Positions 45,619 through 55,410 of a DNA stretch of 64,000 bases are shown one piece after another (the first letter of the stretch is position 1; every line of letters starts with the position of its first letter). The notes under the pieces are model-generated. The model made no database searches. It worked only from the letters and a program-made list of their open reading frames with translations, and was not told the origin of the DNA. The stretch covers positions 6,262,001 to 6,326,000 of the forward strand of contig NZ_JANADO010000001.1 of NCBI RefSeq assembly GCF_024199845.1, in the 5' to 3' direction. The translations under genes were made by a program, and so were the position numbers. This DNA is from Bradyrhizobium sp. CCGB12. GTDB lineage: Bacteria; Pseudomonadota; Alphaproteobacteria; Rhizobiales; Xanthobacteraceae.

Positions 45619-46455
45619 TCAGCGCTCCGGAATCCGGCTCCGCGCCCAGCGCTGGAGCCGGTTGACGGCGAAGATGATGACGAAGGAGACGACGAGCATG
45701 ACCACCGCGATGGCGGTCGCGTCGGCGTAGCGGAATTCGGACAGCCGGATCACGATCAGAAGCGGCGCGATCTCGGAGACGTTGGGCAGATTGCCGGCGA
45801 TGAAGATCACCGAGCCGTACTCGCCGACCGCACGCGCGAAGGCGAGCGCGAGCCCGGTGAGGAGCGCGGGCGCCAGCGAGGGCAGGATCACGCGGATGAT
45901 GGTCTGCCAGCGGCTGGCACCCAGGCTTCCCGCGGCCTCCTCGATCTCGGGGTCGAGATCCTGGAGCACCGGCTGCACGGTGCGCACCACGAAGGGGATG
46001 CCGATGAAGATCATGGCGACGAAAATGCCGACCGGCGTAAACGCCACCTTGATGCCGAGCGCCGCAAGCGGCGCGCCCAGCCAGCCCTTCTCCGCGAACA
46101 ACGCGGTCAGCGCGACGCCGGCGACCGCGGTGGGTAGCGCGAAGGGCACGTCGACGATGGCATCGAACAACCGCCGGCCGGGAAAGCGATAGCGCACCAG
46201 CGCCCAGACAATGATGCTTCCCATCACCAGATTGACGCAGGCCGCCGCAAAGGCGAGGCCAAAGGACACCCGCAGGGCATTCAGGGTGCGGCGACTGGAC
46301 AGGATGTTCCAGAACTGCTCGGGACTGAGCTCGAGCGATTTCAGGAACAGGCCGGCGAGCGGAATCAGGATGATGACGGACAGCCAGGTCAGCGTCAGTC
46401 CCATCGTGAGACCGAAGCCCGGCAATGTCCGGCGTCGTGCTGCGAATGCGCTCAC
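45619..46455 (-). CDS. cysT: Sulfate ABC transporter permease CysT (CysU)
   Basis: A 278-aa permease with about six helices. It begins FGLTMGLTLTWLSVIILIPLAGLFL, and has FDAIVDVPFALPTAVAGVALTALF and the EAA loop EEAAGSLGASRWQTIIRVILPSLAPALLTG, then AVGEYGSVIFIAGNLPNVSEI. It is the first permease downstream of the binding-protein gene (36 bases). The order sbp-cysT-cysW-cysA is canonical. Confidence 0.94.
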   Translation of the reverse strand: MSAFAARRRTLPGFGLTMGLTLTWLSVIILIPLAGLFLKSLELSPEQFWNILSSRRTLNALRVSFGLAFAAACVNLVMGSIIVWALVRYRFPGRRLFDAIVDVPFALPTAVAGVALTALFAEKGWLGAPLAALGIKVAFTPVGIFVAMIFIGIPFVVRTVQPVLQDLDPEIEEAAGSLGASRWQTIIRVILPSLAPALLTGLALAFARAVGEYGSVIFIAGNLPNVSEIAPLLIVIRLSEFRYADATAIAVVMLVVSFVIIFAVNRLQRWARSRIPER

Positions 46456-46491
46456 CAGGCCCCCTGCTAACGCCCCTCCGACAGCGCCCGA

Positions 46492-47493
46492 TCAGTTCTT
46501 GTAGATCTGATCAAAGACGCCGCCGTCGGCAAAATGTTCCTTCTGCGCCTTGGTCCAGCCGCCGAAAACGTCGTCGATCGTGAACAGCTCGACCTTGGCG
46601 AAGGAATTTTCGTACTTCTTGGCAATCTCGGCGTCGCGCGGACGGTAGAAATTGCGCGCGGCGATTTCCTGACCTTCTTTGGTATACCAATACTGGAGGT
46701 AGGCATCAGCGGCGTTGCGGGTGCCCTTTTTGTCGGCAACCTTGTCGACGATCGTGACCGGCGGCTCGGCGAGGATCGACAACGGCGGCGCGACGATTTG
46801 GAATTTCTCCGGGCCGAACTCCTTCAGGGCGAGAGAGGCCTCGTTCTCCCAGGCGAGCAGCACGTCGCCGACGCCGCGCTCCACGAAGGTCACGGTGGCG
46901 CCGCGCGCACCGGTGTCGAGCACCGGCACCTGCTGGAAGAGCTTTCCGATGAATTCCTTGGCCTTGTCGGCGGAGCCGTACTTCTTCTGCGCAAAACCCC
47001 AGGCCGCCAGATAATTCCAGCGCGCGCCGCCCGATGTCTTCGGATTCGGCGTGATCACGGCAACGCCCGGCTTGATCAAATCGTCCCAGTCCTTGATGGA
47101 CTTGGGGTTGCCCTTGCGGACGAGAAACACGATGGTCGAGGTATAGGGCGACGAATTCTGCGGCAGGCGCTTCTGCCAATCGACTGTGGTGAGGCCCTTG
47201 CCGGCGATGGCGTCGATGTCATAGGCGAGCGCGAGCGTCACCACATCGGCCTGCAATCCGTCGATCACCGCGCGCGCCTGCGAACCGCTGCCGCCATGCG
47301 ACTGCTTGATCTCGACGCTCTTGCCGGTCTCCTTCTGATAGGCGTTCGCAAACGCCTTGTTGAACTCGACATAGAGCTCACGGGTCGGATCGTACGACAC
47401 GTTCAAGAGATTGATGTCAGCGGCAAGCGCTGAGCTTGCTAAGATTCCCGTTGCGAAAAGTCCTGCAGCGAGCGGAACGATACGGCGGATCAT
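46492..47493 (-). CDS. Periplasmic sulfate-binding protein
   Basis: A 333-aa substrate-binding protein of the Sbp/CysP family with a signal peptide ([24 protein letters not shown]). I prefer ATG 47493 because GGAG lies at the right spacing; ATGs at 47499 and 47505 are in frame. Conserved sulfate-contact blocks are [59 protein letters not shown] and [11 protein letters not shown]. It delivers sulfate or thiosulfate to CysTWA. Confidence 0.94.
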   Translation of the reverse strand: MIRRIVPLAAGLFATGILASSALAADINLLNVSYDPTRELYVEFNKAFANAYQKETGKSVEIKQSHGGSGSQARAVIDGLQADVVTLALAYDIDAIAGKGLTTVDWQKRLPQNSSPYTSTIVFLVRKGNPKSIKDWDDLIKPGVAVITPNPKTSGGARWNYLAAWGFAQKKYGSADKAKEFIGKLFQQVPVLDTGARGATVTFVERGVGDVLLAWENEASLALKEFGPEKFQIVAPPLSILAEPPVTIVDKVADKKGTRNAADAYLQYWYTKEGQEIAARNFYRPRDAEIAKKYENSFAKVELFTIDDVFGGWTKAQKEHFADGGVFDQIYKN

Positions 47494-47617
47494 GTCCATC
47501 TCCATTCACTTCGCTGACGTCGATGTCATCGAAGGCGTGCAGGCATAACTCGGGTCGAAACGCTCTTAAGTCAACGGAACCGGATTTTCTTGTTCGCAGC
47601 GTGGCAGCGCAAGCGTG

Positions 47618-48343
47618 CTACGAAACCTTCATCGTGTGAATGCCGCATTCTGTCTTGGCGCGGCCACGCCAACGACCGGCGCGAGAATCCTCATCCTCGG
47701 TCGTTCTGCTGGTGCAAGGCATACACCCAACCGACAGGAAACCGGAGGCGACGAGAGGATGACGCGGCAATTTGGCGCGGACGAAAATCGCCTCGAGCTC
47801 CTCGCGCGAGACGTTAGCGAAGGGATTGAACTTCAACCGCGCACCGTCGGCCTCGACAACGGGAATATCGGTGCGCGCATTGCCCTGGAAACGCTTGCGA
47901 CCGTTGAGCCAGGCCGAGAACGGCTTGAGCGCACGCGCCAGCGGTTCCACCTTGCGGATGCGGCAGCAGGCGTCGGGATCGGAGAACCAGAGGTCGCGGT
48001 CGGGATCGTCGCGCGACAGCGTCTCTTCCGCGGGCTTGATCGAACGGACGTCCTTGAGGCCCAGCGTCGCGATCAAGGTATCGCGATAGGCGAGCGTCTC
48101 CTCGAACAACCAGCCGGTGTCGAGGAAGACCACCGGGATCGCCGGATCGACGTCCGCCATCACCTTGAGCAGCGTCGCCGATTCCGTGCCGAAGGACGAC
48201 ACCAGCGCGAGCTTGTCGCGCCCGACCGTCTTCAGCGCCGCGGCGATGATCTCCGCGGGCGAGGCATCGCGCAAGGCGCGATCGAGCTCGTCCGCCGGGG
48301 GCAACGCAGAAACAGGCGAAACCTGAGGCGCGATCGCGTTCAC
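47618..48343 (-). CDS. cysH: Assimilatory adenylylsulfate (APS) reductase
   Basis: A 241-aa CysH. It carries the iron-sulfur pattern of APS reductases, not the cysteine-poor PAPS type: paired Cys126-Cys127 in DACCRIRKVEPL and C207-x-x-C210 in SVGCMPCTSRTTEDEDSR, plus the catalytic Cys233 in TECGIH. The reaction is APS + reduced thioredoxin to sulfite + AMP. Start and stop fit well; the first codons overlap the DUF934 gene by 4 bases. It is upstream of sbp by 124 bases, where a second promoter could lie. Confidence 0.93.
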   Translation of the reverse strand: MNAIAPQVSPVSALPPADELDRALRDASPAEIIAAALKTVGRDKLALVSSFGTESATLLKVMADVDPAIPVVFLDTGWLFEETLAYRDTLIATLGLKDVRSIKPAEETLSRDDPDRDLWFSDPDACCRIRKVEPLARALKPFSAWLNGRKRFQGNARTDIPVVEADGARLKFNPFANVSREELEAIFVRAKLPRHPLVASGFLSVGCMPCTSRTTEDEDSRAGRWRGRAKTECGIHTMKVS

Positions 48344-48855
48344 GTGCCGACACCTTCGGAATGGCGCAACTGCATGCGCCGGTGCAGCGCCGTGATCCGG
48401 CCGTCGCCGGTCGGCTGGTAGAACACCGAATAGCGCTTGGCGGTCTGCATGAAGGCTTCCGCGTCCGCCTGCTTCTTGACCTCGAAGGCATCGAAGCCGG
48501 CGCGCAGCATGAACACGAACTGGTCGCGCAGCACCTGGCCGGTGGCACGCAAATCGCCACGATAATTGTAGCGCTCGCGCAGAAGGCGGGCCTGGCTGTA
48601 GGCGCGGCCGTCGCGGAAGGTCGGGAACACCAGTGCGACCGTCGCGAGCTTGCCGAGATACGGCACCAGCTCGGCGATGTCGCGGTTGTTCGGCCAGATC
48701 ACACCGATCTTGCCGGCGCGTTTGAGCAAGCCTTGGGCGTCACCGAGGAAACGTTCGGCCGGCACCAGGATGTCGCCGCCCTCGGGCAGCGGCGTGTCGA
48801 CGGCCAGCTTGACGAAGCTGTCGTCGGCGATCTTTCCGCCGTTAACGAGTGGCAT
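48340..48855 (-). CDS. DUF934 protein of the sulfite reductase operon
   Basis: A 171-aa DUF934 family protein. The pattern ILVPAERFL, VIWPNNRDIAELVPYL, FPTFRDGRAYSQARLLRERYNYRGDLRATGQVLRDQFVFMLRAGFDAFEV is the family hallmark. These proteins are always next to CysI/CysH in proteobacteria and are thought to assist sulfite reductase; a precise role is not established. It overlaps cysH by 4 bases and overlaps the cysI end by 14 bases, so translation is coupled. Confidence 0.93.
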   Translation of the reverse strand: MPLVNGGKIADDSFVKLAVDTPLPEGGDILVPAERFLGDAQGLLKRAGKIGVIWPNNRDIAELVPYLGKLATVALVFPTFRDGRAYSQARLLRERYNYRGDLRATGQVLRDQFVFMLRAGFDAFEVKKQADAEAFMQTAKRYSVFYQPTGDGRITALHRRMQLRHSEGVGT

Positions 48856-50497
48856 AGACGCGCTCCTTGAAGGGTTCGACGCCGAGACGCTTCACAGTGT
48901 CCATGAACAGCTCTTCGGGCCGCTCACGTAGCGCCAGATAGGCTTCAACGATGTCCTCGACGACGTCGGCGACCTCGTCGAACTTCACGCCGGGGCCGAT
49001 CAGATTGCCGAGCGCGGCGTTCTCGTCGGCTCGGCCGCCGATGGTGATCTGGTAGACCTCCTCGCCGTTCTTCTCGACGCCGAGAATGCCGATATGGCCG
49101 ACATGGTGATGGCCGCAGGCGTTGATGCAGCCGGAGATGTTGATGTGGAGACGGCCAATCAGGTTGGCGAGCTCGTGATTGGCAAAGCGCCGCGTCAGCT
49201 CCTGCGCAATCGGGATCGAGCGCGCATTCGCCAGCGAGCAATAGTCGAGCCCCGGGCAGGCGATGATGTCGGTAATCAGATTGACGTTCGGCGTGGCGAG
49301 GCCAAGCTTGTCGAGCGCCTTCCACAGCGCCGGCAGATCGCGCTTGGCGACGTGCGGGAGCGCCAGGTTCTGTTCGTGGCCGACACGAATCTCGCCGAAG
49401 GAATATTTGTCGGCGAGATCGGCCAGCGCGTCCATCTGCTCGGCCGTGGCATCGCCCGGAGGCCCGCCGGTCGGCTTCAGCGAGATCGTGACGATGGAGT
49501 AGCCCTGCACCTTGTGCGGGGCCACCGAGTTCTTGCGCCACGTCTCGAAGTCAGGATCGGCCGCGGCCTGCCGCAGCTCGTCCGGCATGTGCGGCAGCTT
49601 CTCGTAGGCGGGATAAGTGAAGCGCGAGCGGATGTCCTCGATCACCTCGTCGTCGATCTGGAGCGAGGAGTTGCGGATGTGCTGCCACTCCTCCTCGACC
49701 TCGCGGGAGAACTTCTCGATGCCGAGCTCGTGCACCAGGATCTTGATGCGCGCCTTGTAGATGTTGTCGCGGCGGCCGTACTGGTTGTAGACGCGCAGGA
49801 TCGCCTCGATGTAGCTCAGGATATCGCGGCCATGCACGAAGTGCTTGATGGTCTTGGCGATGAACGGGGTGCGGCCGAGACCGCCGCCGACCAGCACTTC
49901 GAAGCCGGTCTCGTCCCTTTCGTTCTTGATCAGCTTCAGGCCGATGTCGTGGATCTTGATCGCGGCCCGGTCGTGGTCCGATGCGGTGATCGCAATCTTG
50001 AACTTGCGCGGCAGGAACGAGAACTCCGGATGCAGCGTGGTGTGCTGGCGGATCAGCTCGGACCAGATGCGGGGATCCTCGATTTCGCCGGGCGCGACAC
50101 CGGCCCACTGGTCCGAAGTGACGTTGCGCATGTTGTTGCCGGAGGTCTGCATCGCATGGATGCCGACCTCGGCAAGATCAGCCAGCGCATCCGGCAGCTC
50201 GGCAAGCTTGATCCAGTTGAACTGGATGTTCTGCCGCGTGGTGAAATGGCCATAGCCGCGGTCATATTTGCGCGCGACATGGGCGAACGCCCGCAGCTGG
50301 TTCGTCGCCAGCGTGCCATAGGGGATCGCGACGCGGAACATGTAGGCATGCAGTTGCAGGTAGACGCCGTTCTGCAGCCGCAGGATCTTGAACTCGTCCT
50401 CGGTGAGCTCACCGGAGAGGCGGCGCTTCACCTGGTCGCGGAACTCCGAGACGCGCTCGTTGACGAGCGTGCGGTCGATTTCGTCGTAAGCATACAT
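48842..50497 (-). CDS. cysI: Sulfite reductase, CysI-type (siroheme and 4Fe-4S)
   Basis: A 551-aa assimilatory sulfite/nitrite reductase that makes sulfide from sulfite with six electrons. The siroheme/4Fe-4S ligands are visible: ACPGLDYCS (C-x5-C, about 415-421) and SGCINACGHHHVG (C-x3-C, about 456-460). The N-terminal half has NIQFNWIKLAELPDAL, the nitrite/sulfite ferredoxin half-domain motif. No CysJ flavoprotein gene is nearby, so reduced ferredoxin is the likely donor. The siroheme is probably made by the CysG next door. The order cysG-DUF2849-cysI-DUF934-cysH is standard for bradyrhizobia. Confidence 0.93.
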   Translation of the reverse strand: MYAYDEIDRTLVNERVSEFRDQVKRRLSGELTEDEFKILRLQNGVYLQLHAYMFRVAIPYGTLATNQLRAFAHVARKYDRGYGHFTTRQNIQFNWIKLAELPDALADLAEVGIHAMQTSGNNMRNVTSDQWAGVAPGEIEDPRIWSELIRQHTTLHPEFSFLPRKFKIAITASDHDRAAIKIHDIGLKLIKNERDETGFEVLVGGGLGRTPFIAKTIKHFVHGRDILSYIEAILRVYNQYGRRDNIYKARIKILVHELGIEKFSREVEEEWQHIRNSSLQIDDEVIEDIRSRFTYPAYEKLPHMPDELRQAAADPDFETWRKNSVAPHKVQGYSIVTISLKPTGGPPGDATAEQMDALADLADKYSFGEIRVGHEQNLALPHVAKRDLPALWKALDKLGLATPNVNLITDIIACPGLDYCSLANARSIPIAQELTRRFANHELANLIGRLHINISGCINACGHHHVGHIGILGVEKNGEEVYQITIGGRADENAALGNLIGPGVKFDEVADVVEDIVEAYLALRERPEELFMDTVKRLGVEPFKERVYATR

Positions 50498-50508
50498 AAG
50501 AAAGCGCC

Positions 50509-50826
50509 TTAAACCTGGGCCGGCTGTCCGATGGTCACACCGGTGCGGCGGATCTGTTCGCGCAGATTGCCGGGTTCGATCTTGCCGTCGGCGCCGACCT
50601 GCACCGGGGCGATATAGGGACCGATCGCGCCGACGTCATCGGCGACGGACTCTGCAAGCAACGCTTTGGCCTCGTCCGAGTTGCGCACGATCGCGGCTTC
50701 CGAGAGGTCCGCGGACCAGCTCTTGGCGGCGGTGCGGTAAACCACAATGCCATCCCAGGTGCGGTTGGCGGTCACGACCGAGGGGCCGGCGATTTTGATC
50801 TTCTTCTGTTCGAGCGGGGAGGTCAT
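50509..50826 (-). CDS. DUF2849 protein of the sulfite reductase operon
   Basis: A 105-aa DUF2849 family protein; start MTSPLEQKKIKIAGPSVVTANRTWDGIVVYRT. The sequence TWDGIVVYR and WSADLSEAAIVRNSDEAKALL match the family. It is nearly always between cysG and cysI in alphaproteobacteria; its role is unknown but an accessory one for sulfite reduction is likely from context. It overlaps the cysG end by 4 bases and starts the next gene after 11 bases. Confidence 0.93.
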   Translation of the reverse strand: MTSPLEQKKIKIAGPSVVTANRTWDGIVVYRTAAKSWSADLSEAAIVRNSDEAKALLAESVADDVGAIGPYIAPVQVGADGKIEPGNLREQIRRTGVTIGQPAQV

Positions 50827-52259
50827 TCGGCTGCATCCAGGAGGTCAGAGATGATTTGAGCTGGGTTTTTCTTGGTCGTTTCGCGGCGAAGCGAACCGGC
50901 ATGCCGGACCACCTCGCCGATGATGAGGATGGCGGGACCGCCTTGGGTCCGCCGCACCAGCTCGGGCAGATCGCGCAGCGTGCCGATCGCGCCTTGCGCA
51001 TCGGGACGCGTGACGCGGGCGAACACGCCGACCGGCGTTTCCGGCGAACGGCCGACAGCGAACAGGCCGGCGCGGATAGCGGGCGCGGCGGTCATGCCCA
51101 TGTAGACCACGACGGTCATCCTGGTGTCGGTCAGCGTCGACCAGTCCACGACCTCCGCATCGCGCGCCTTGTGCGCGGTGAGGAAGGTGATGCGGGTCGC
51201 TTCATGACGATAGGTGAGCGGGACCTCGAAATCGGCGGCGCCGCCGAGGCCGGCGGTGATGCCGGGAATGATCGAATAGGCGATGCCCGCCGCGCGGAGC
51301 GCTTCAACCTCTTCACCGCCGCGGCCGAACACGAAGGGGTCGCCGCCCTTCAGCCGCACCACGCGCTGGCCCGATTGCGCGGCCTCGATCATGCGCTTGT
51401 TGATGGCGTCCTGCCCGATGCCGGGCTTGCCGACGCGGCGGCCGACGGCAACGCGCGTGGTGTCGCGGCGGATGCGGTCGAGAATTTCGGGCGAGACCAG
51501 CTCGTCATGGAAGACGATGTCGGCATCCTGTAAGGCGCGCAGCGCCTTGATGGTGAGGAGATCGGGATCGCCGGGGCCGGCACCGACCAGCGCGACCGAG
51601 CCCTCCGGCTTGTCCGCGCGCGCGAATCCGGATGGATCGGAAATCGCCTCGAGCGCAGCGACCGCCTCGCTTTTGCGGCCAGCGAGCACGGACGCGCCGA
51701 TCGGGCCGTCGATGACACGCTCCCAGAAGCGGCGGCGCAGCGGAAACTCGGCGATGCGCGCGTTGATGGATTTGCGGAAGCCGCCGATGAATTCGGCGAG
51801 CTCGCCGATGCGGGCCGGCAGCAGCGCCTCGATCTTCTCGCGCACGCGCCGCGCCACCACCGGCGAGGAGCCGCCGGTGCCGACCGCGACCACCACGTCG
51901 CCGCGATCGACGATCGCCGGGAAGATGAAGCTGGAATGTTCGAGATCGTCCATGACGTTGACGGGCAGGCCGAGCGCCTTGGCGCGCACCGACATCGCCA
52001 CACCGACATCACCCGCGCCCGCGCAGACCACAGCGATGACGCCCGAGAGATCGGCAATGAGCGGATCGCCGGTCGCGATTTCGATACGCGCTGCGTCCTC
52101 GGAGCCGAGGCTCAGATCCTGATTGCCGTCGATCGCATGCACGCGGACGCGCGCGCCGGCCGCCGCGAGCACGCGCAGCTTGGCGCGCAACAGCTCGCCC
52201 GCGCCGATGAGGACCACCGGACCGGCCTTCAGATCGAGAAACACCGGCAAGAACCGCAT
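50823..52259 (-). CDS. cysG: Siroheme synthase CysG (bifunctional dehydrogenase/ferrochelatase and uroporphyrinogen-III methyltransferase)
   Basis: A 478-aa enzyme that makes siroheme for CysI from uroporphyrinogen III. N-terminal precorrin-2 dehydrogenase/ferrochelatase domain (1-215): VVLIGAGELLRAKLRVLAAAG (NAD loop), VGTGGSSPVVARRVREKIEALLP. C-terminal SUMT domain (about 225-470): LVGAGPGDPDLLTIKALRAL, DIVFHDELVS, VRLKGGDPFVFGRGGEE and YSIIPGITAGLGGAAD. The start at ATG 52259 (MRFLPVFLDLKAGPVVLIGAG) is standard; the frame upstream runs into the divergent promoter. It is the first gene of the leftward sulfur operon. Confidence 0.93.
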   Translation of the reverse strand: MRFLPVFLDLKAGPVVLIGAGELLRAKLRVLAAAGARVRVHAIDGNQDLSLGSEDAARIEIATGDPLIADLSGVIAVVCAGAGDVGVAMSVRAKALGLPVNVMDDLEHSSFIFPAIVDRGDVVVAVGTGGSSPVVARRVREKIEALLPARIGELAEFIGGFRKSINARIAEFPLRRRFWERVIDGPIGASVLAGRKSEAVAALEAISDPSGFARADKPEGSVALVGAGPGDPDLLTIKALRALQDADIVFHDELVSPEILDRIRRDTTRVAVGRRVGKPGIGQDAINKRMIEAAQSGQRVVRLKGGDPFVFGRGGEEVEALRAAGIAYSIIPGITAGLGGAADFEVPLTYRHEATRITFLTAHKARDAEVVDWSTLTDTRMTVVVYMGMTAAPAIRAGLFAVGRSPETPVGVFARVTRPDAQGAIGTLRDLPELVRRTQGGPAILIIGEVVRHAGSLRRETTKKNPAQIISDLLDAAE

Positions 52260-52401
52260 GTGATACTCGCTTCCCCACAATCGGGGTTGACTGGAATTAT
52301 TTTCTATATATGTGTCGTTTCGAGCGCGCAAAGAGAAAATTTTTTCTTCTCTTCTGCACCGCAACTATAGAATTTTCGCCTCCAAACGCAAAGTGGCAGA
52401 G
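52260..52401. promoter_or_regulatory. AT-rich divergent promoter region of the sulfur locus
   Basis: A 142-base spacer between cysG (leftward) and cysD (rightward) that is much more AT-rich than the neighbours. It holds TTCTATA (52302-52308) and its inverse TATAGAA (52366-52372), and an imperfect palindrome AAGAGAAAATTTTTTCTTCT followed by CTT (52331-52353) in the middle. TATAGA at 52366-52371 could be the -10 of cysD. A LysR-type regulator such as CysB is the natural candidate, but no site consensus can be verified. Confidence 0.6.
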
Positions 52402-53298
52402 ATGCATCTTCTCAAGGACGATTCCGCTGCTGACGGACTGAGCAGCCCGGCGCTGGCCGATCGCGTGCGCGCGCAAGAATTTTCTGCCGAGCTTGCCCCA
52501 AGCATGGACCATCTCGACCAGCTCGAGGCACAGAGCATCTACATCTTCCGCGAGGCGTTCGCCCGGCTGAAGAAGATTGCCCTGCTGTGGTCGCTCGGCA
52601 AGGACTCCAACGTCATGATCTGGCTGGCGCGGAAAGCCTTCTTCGGCAAGATGCCGTTCCCCGCCCTTCATGTCGACACCGGCAAGAAGTTTCCGGAGAT
52701 GTATCGCTTCCGCGATCACTACGGAAAAGAATGGGATCTCGACCTGCGCGTCGAGCCCTGCCCGCCGATCGATGCCGTCGACCCGACGCTGCCGCCGGCC
52801 GCGCGTTCCGCCGCGCGCAAGACCGAAGGTCTCAAGATGGCGCTCGCCAAATACGGCTTTGACGGCCTGATCGCCGGCATCCGCCGCGACGAGGAAGCGA
52901 CGCGCGCCAAGGAGCGCGTGTTCTCGCCGCGCGGCCTCGAAGGCAATTGGGACGTGCGCGACCAACCGCCGGAGTTCTGGGATCATTTCAACGCCTCGCC
53001 GCCGCAAGGCGCGCATCTGCGCATCCATCCGATCCTGCATTGGACCGAGGCCGACATCTGGGCCTACACCAAGCGCGAGAACATCCCGATCATCCCGCTT
53101 TATCTGTCGCAGAACGGCAAGCGCTATCGCTCGCTGGGTGATCAGGACATCACCAATCCGGTCGCTTCGACCGCATCGAGCATCGACGAGATCCTGATCG
53201 AGCTCGAACAGACCAAGGTGCCGGAGCGCGCCGGACGCGCGCTCGACCACGAGACCGAGGACGCTTTCGAGCGCCTCCGCGTCGCCGGCTATCTCTGA
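52402..53298 (+). CDS. cysD: Sulfate adenylyltransferase subunit 2
   Basis: A 298-aa CysD, the catalytic PP-loop ATPase of ATP sulfurylase; with CysN it makes APS from sulfate and ATP. The start is ATG 52402 (MHLLKDDSAADGLSSP) preceded by GTGGCAGAG; the longer frame upstream runs through the promoter. Motifs: PP-loop LLWSLGKDSNVMIWL (about 60-74), PFPALHVDTGKKFPEMYRFRD, GIRRDEEATRAKERVFSPR and the C-terminal GDQDITNPVASTASSIDEI. It precedes cysNC by 18 bases. Confidence 0.95.
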   Translation: MHLLKDDSAADGLSSPALADRVRAQEFSAELAPSMDHLDQLEAQSIYIFREAFARLKKIALLWSLGKDSNVMIWLARKAFFGKMPFPALHVDTGKKFPEMYRFRDHYGKEWDLDLRVEPCPPIDAVDPTLPPAARSAARKTEGLKMALAKYGFDGLIAGIRRDEEATRAKERVFSPRGLEGNWDVRDQPPEFWDHFNASPPQGAHLRIHPILHWTEADIWAYTKRENIPIIPLYLSQNGKRYRSLGDQDITNPVASTASSIDEILIELEQTKVPERAGRALDHETEDAFERLRVAGYL

Positions 53299-53316
53299 CA
53301 AGGACGCAATGCGGCC

Positions 53317-55233
53317 ATGAACATGATCGTCACGCCTGCCTCGCCCGCCACCCCGAACGGCACCACGCGTCCTCAGGTGCGCATCGTCATCGTCGGCCAC
53401 GTCGATCACGGCAAGTCGACGCTGGTCGGCCGCCTCCTGCACGAGACCGGCAGCCTGCCCGATGGCAAGCTCGAAATGCTGAAAGCCGTCAGCGCGCGGC
53501 GCGGCATGCCGTTCGAATGGTCGTTCCTGCTCGACGCGCTCCAGACCGAGCGCGACCAGGGCATCACCATCGACACCACGCAGATCCGCTTCCGCACCAA
53601 TTCGCGCGACATCGTGCTGATCGACGCGCCCGGCCACGCCGAATTCCTGCGCAACATGATCACCGGAGCCTCGCAGGCCGACGGCGCGGTGCTGATCATC
53701 GATGCGCTCGAGGGCGTGCGCGACCAGACCAGGCGGCACGGCTATCTGCTGCACCTGCTCGGCGTGAAGCAGGTCGCTGTTGTCGTCAACAAGATGGATC
53801 GCGTCGATTTCGGCGCCGAGCGATTCAAGGAGATCAGCGACGAGATCACGGCGCATCTGAGCGGCCTCGGCGTGACGCCGACGGCGGTGATCCCGATTTC
53901 CGCGCGTGACGGCGATGGCGTCGCCGCACGCACCGACCGCATCTCCTGGTACAAGGGACCGACGGTGGTCGAGGCGCTCGACCGGCTCGAACCGGCGCGG
54001 CCGCTCGAAGCCCTGGCGCTGCGGCTGCCGGTGCAGGCGATCTACAAGTTCGACGACCGCCGCATCGTGGCGGGCCGCATCGAATCCGGTAGTCTCATTG
54101 CCGGCGACGAGGTCGTGATCATGCCAGCCGGCAAGATCGCGAAGATCAAGACGGTCGAAAGCTGGCCGATGACGCCGGTCGCGGGACGGCAGGGCGCCGG
54201 CCGCTCGGTCGGCATCACGCTCGACCGCGAATTGTTCATCGAGCGCGGCGACATCATCGCGCATGCCGGCAGCGCACCGCGCGAGACGCGGCGGCTGCGC
54301 GCGCGGATTTTCTGGCTGCACGACAAGCCGCTCGCCAAGGGCGACCAGCTCCTGGTGCGCTGCGGGCCGAAAGAAAGCCGCGCCACTGTGGTCGCGATCG
54401 AGAAGGCGGTCGATCCCGGCGAATTGTCGAGCACCGAGAACAAGGCGATTGGCCGCAACCATGTCGGCGAGATCGACATTTCTCTGTCGAACCCGATAGC
54501 TGCCGATCCCTACACGGAAAATCCGCGCACTGGCCGCCTCGTGATCGAGGTGTCCGGACGCATCGCCGGCGGCGGCCTGGTGCTGTCGGTCGACGCCGGC
54601 CAGCGCGCCGTGCCGGTCGACATCGTGCCGGTGGAATCGGCGCTGCGGCCGGATGAGCGCTCCGCCCGCTACCGCCACAACGGTGCTGTGGTCTGGCTCA
54701 CCGGCCTGCCCGCCTCCGGCAAGTCGACGCTGGCCAAGGCGCTGGAGCGGCGGCTGTTCACCAATGGTAGCTCGCCAATCCTGCTCGACGGCGACACGCT
54801 GCGCGCTGGGCTCAACGGCGATCTCGGCTTCTCCACCACTGACCGCAGCGAGAATATCCGCCGCCTTGCCGAAGTCGCGACGCATCTCGCCCGCAATGGC
54901 CACATCGCCATCGTCGCGGCTGTCTCGCCCGCACGCGATGACCGCGCCGCCGCGCGCCGCATCGCCGACACCGCATTCCGCGAGATTCATGTCGCGACAC
55001 CTGCAGACGTGTGCGAGGAGCGCGACCCCAAGGGCCACTACAAGAAGGCCAGAGCCGGCACGCTCGCCTCGTTCACCGGCATCGGCAACGACTACGAAGC
55101 GCCGCAGGCCGCCGAGCTCGTGATCGACACCTCGACACGGACGGTCGCCGAAGCAGCCGACGAGATCGAGCAGATGCTGAAGACATCAGGCGTGCTGTTC
55201 GACGAAGTCGTGGATCTCGCCGCGAATATTTAG
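53317..55233 (+). CDS. cysNC: Bifunctional sulfate adenylyltransferase large subunit / APS kinase
   Basis: A 638-aa CysN-CysC fusion (NodQ-like). The GTPase part (1-440) has GHVDHGKST (27-35), DAPGHAEF (about 106), NKMDRVDF, and the switch ERDQGITID; its GTP hydrolysis drives APS formation by CysD. The APS kinase part (about 455-638) has P-loop GLPASGKST (about 463-471), [16 protein letters not shown] and [26 protein letters not shown]. The kinase makes PAPS. As the CysH here is of APS type, the PAPS is probably for sulfotransferases rather than reduction. Confidence 0.96.
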   Translation: MNMIVTPASPATPNGTTRPQVRIVIVGHVDHGKSTLVGRLLHETGSLPDGKLEMLKAVSARRGMPFEWSFLLDALQTERDQGITIDTTQIRFRTNSRDIVLIDAPGHAEFLRNMITGASQADGAVLIIDALEGVRDQTRRHGYLLHLLGVKQVAVVVNKMDRVDFGAERFKEISDEITAHLSGLGVTPTAVIPISARDGDGVAARTDRISWYKGPTVVEALDRLEPARPLEALALRLPVQAIYKFDDRRIVAGRIESGSLIAGDEVVIMPAGKIAKIKTVESWPMTPVAGRQGAGRSVGITLDRELFIERGDIIAHAGSAPRETRRLRARIFWLHDKPLAKGDQLLVRCGPKESRATVVAIEKAVDPGELSSTENKAIGRNHVGEIDISLSNPIAADPYTENPRTGRLVIEVSGRIAGGGLVLSVDAGQRAVPVDIVPVESALRPDERSARYRHNGAVVWLTGLPASGKSTLAKALERRLFTNGSSPILLDGDTLRAGLNGDLGFSTTDRSENIRRLAEVATHLARNGHIAIVAAVSPARDDRAAARRIADTAFREIHVATPADVCEERDPKGHYKKARAGTLASFTGIGNDYEAPQAAELVIDTSTRTVAEAADEIEQMLKTSGVLFDEVVDLAANI

Positions 55234-55280
55234 GGCGCGCCCCCACTTAGGTGGCACGCTCCGCACCACATCAACGGTGC

Positions 55281-55410
55281 CGTCCTGGCGAAAGCCAGGA
55301 CCCATACCGCGCGATCTATGCTTTAGGCTCGGTCGAAGTACCGGACTGACTACAAGTCGTCGCCAAACTCCTCCCTGGGATAATGGATCCTGGCTTTCGC
55401 CAGGACGACG
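55281..55410. repeat. Dispersed repeat family A, copy 4
   Basis: Left end CGTCCTGGCGAAAGCCAGGA then CCCAT; right end ATGGATCCTGGCTTTCGCCA then GGACGACG. The two ends are inverted copies, and the right end matches those of copies 2 and 3. Non-coding. Confidence 0.82.

Noticed and set aside
52297..55038. Very long minus-strand open frame opposite cysD and cysNC
   Set aside because: High GC content gives long antisense frames; the protein is His/Arg/Asp-rich without motifs while the + strand encodes clear CysD and CysNC.
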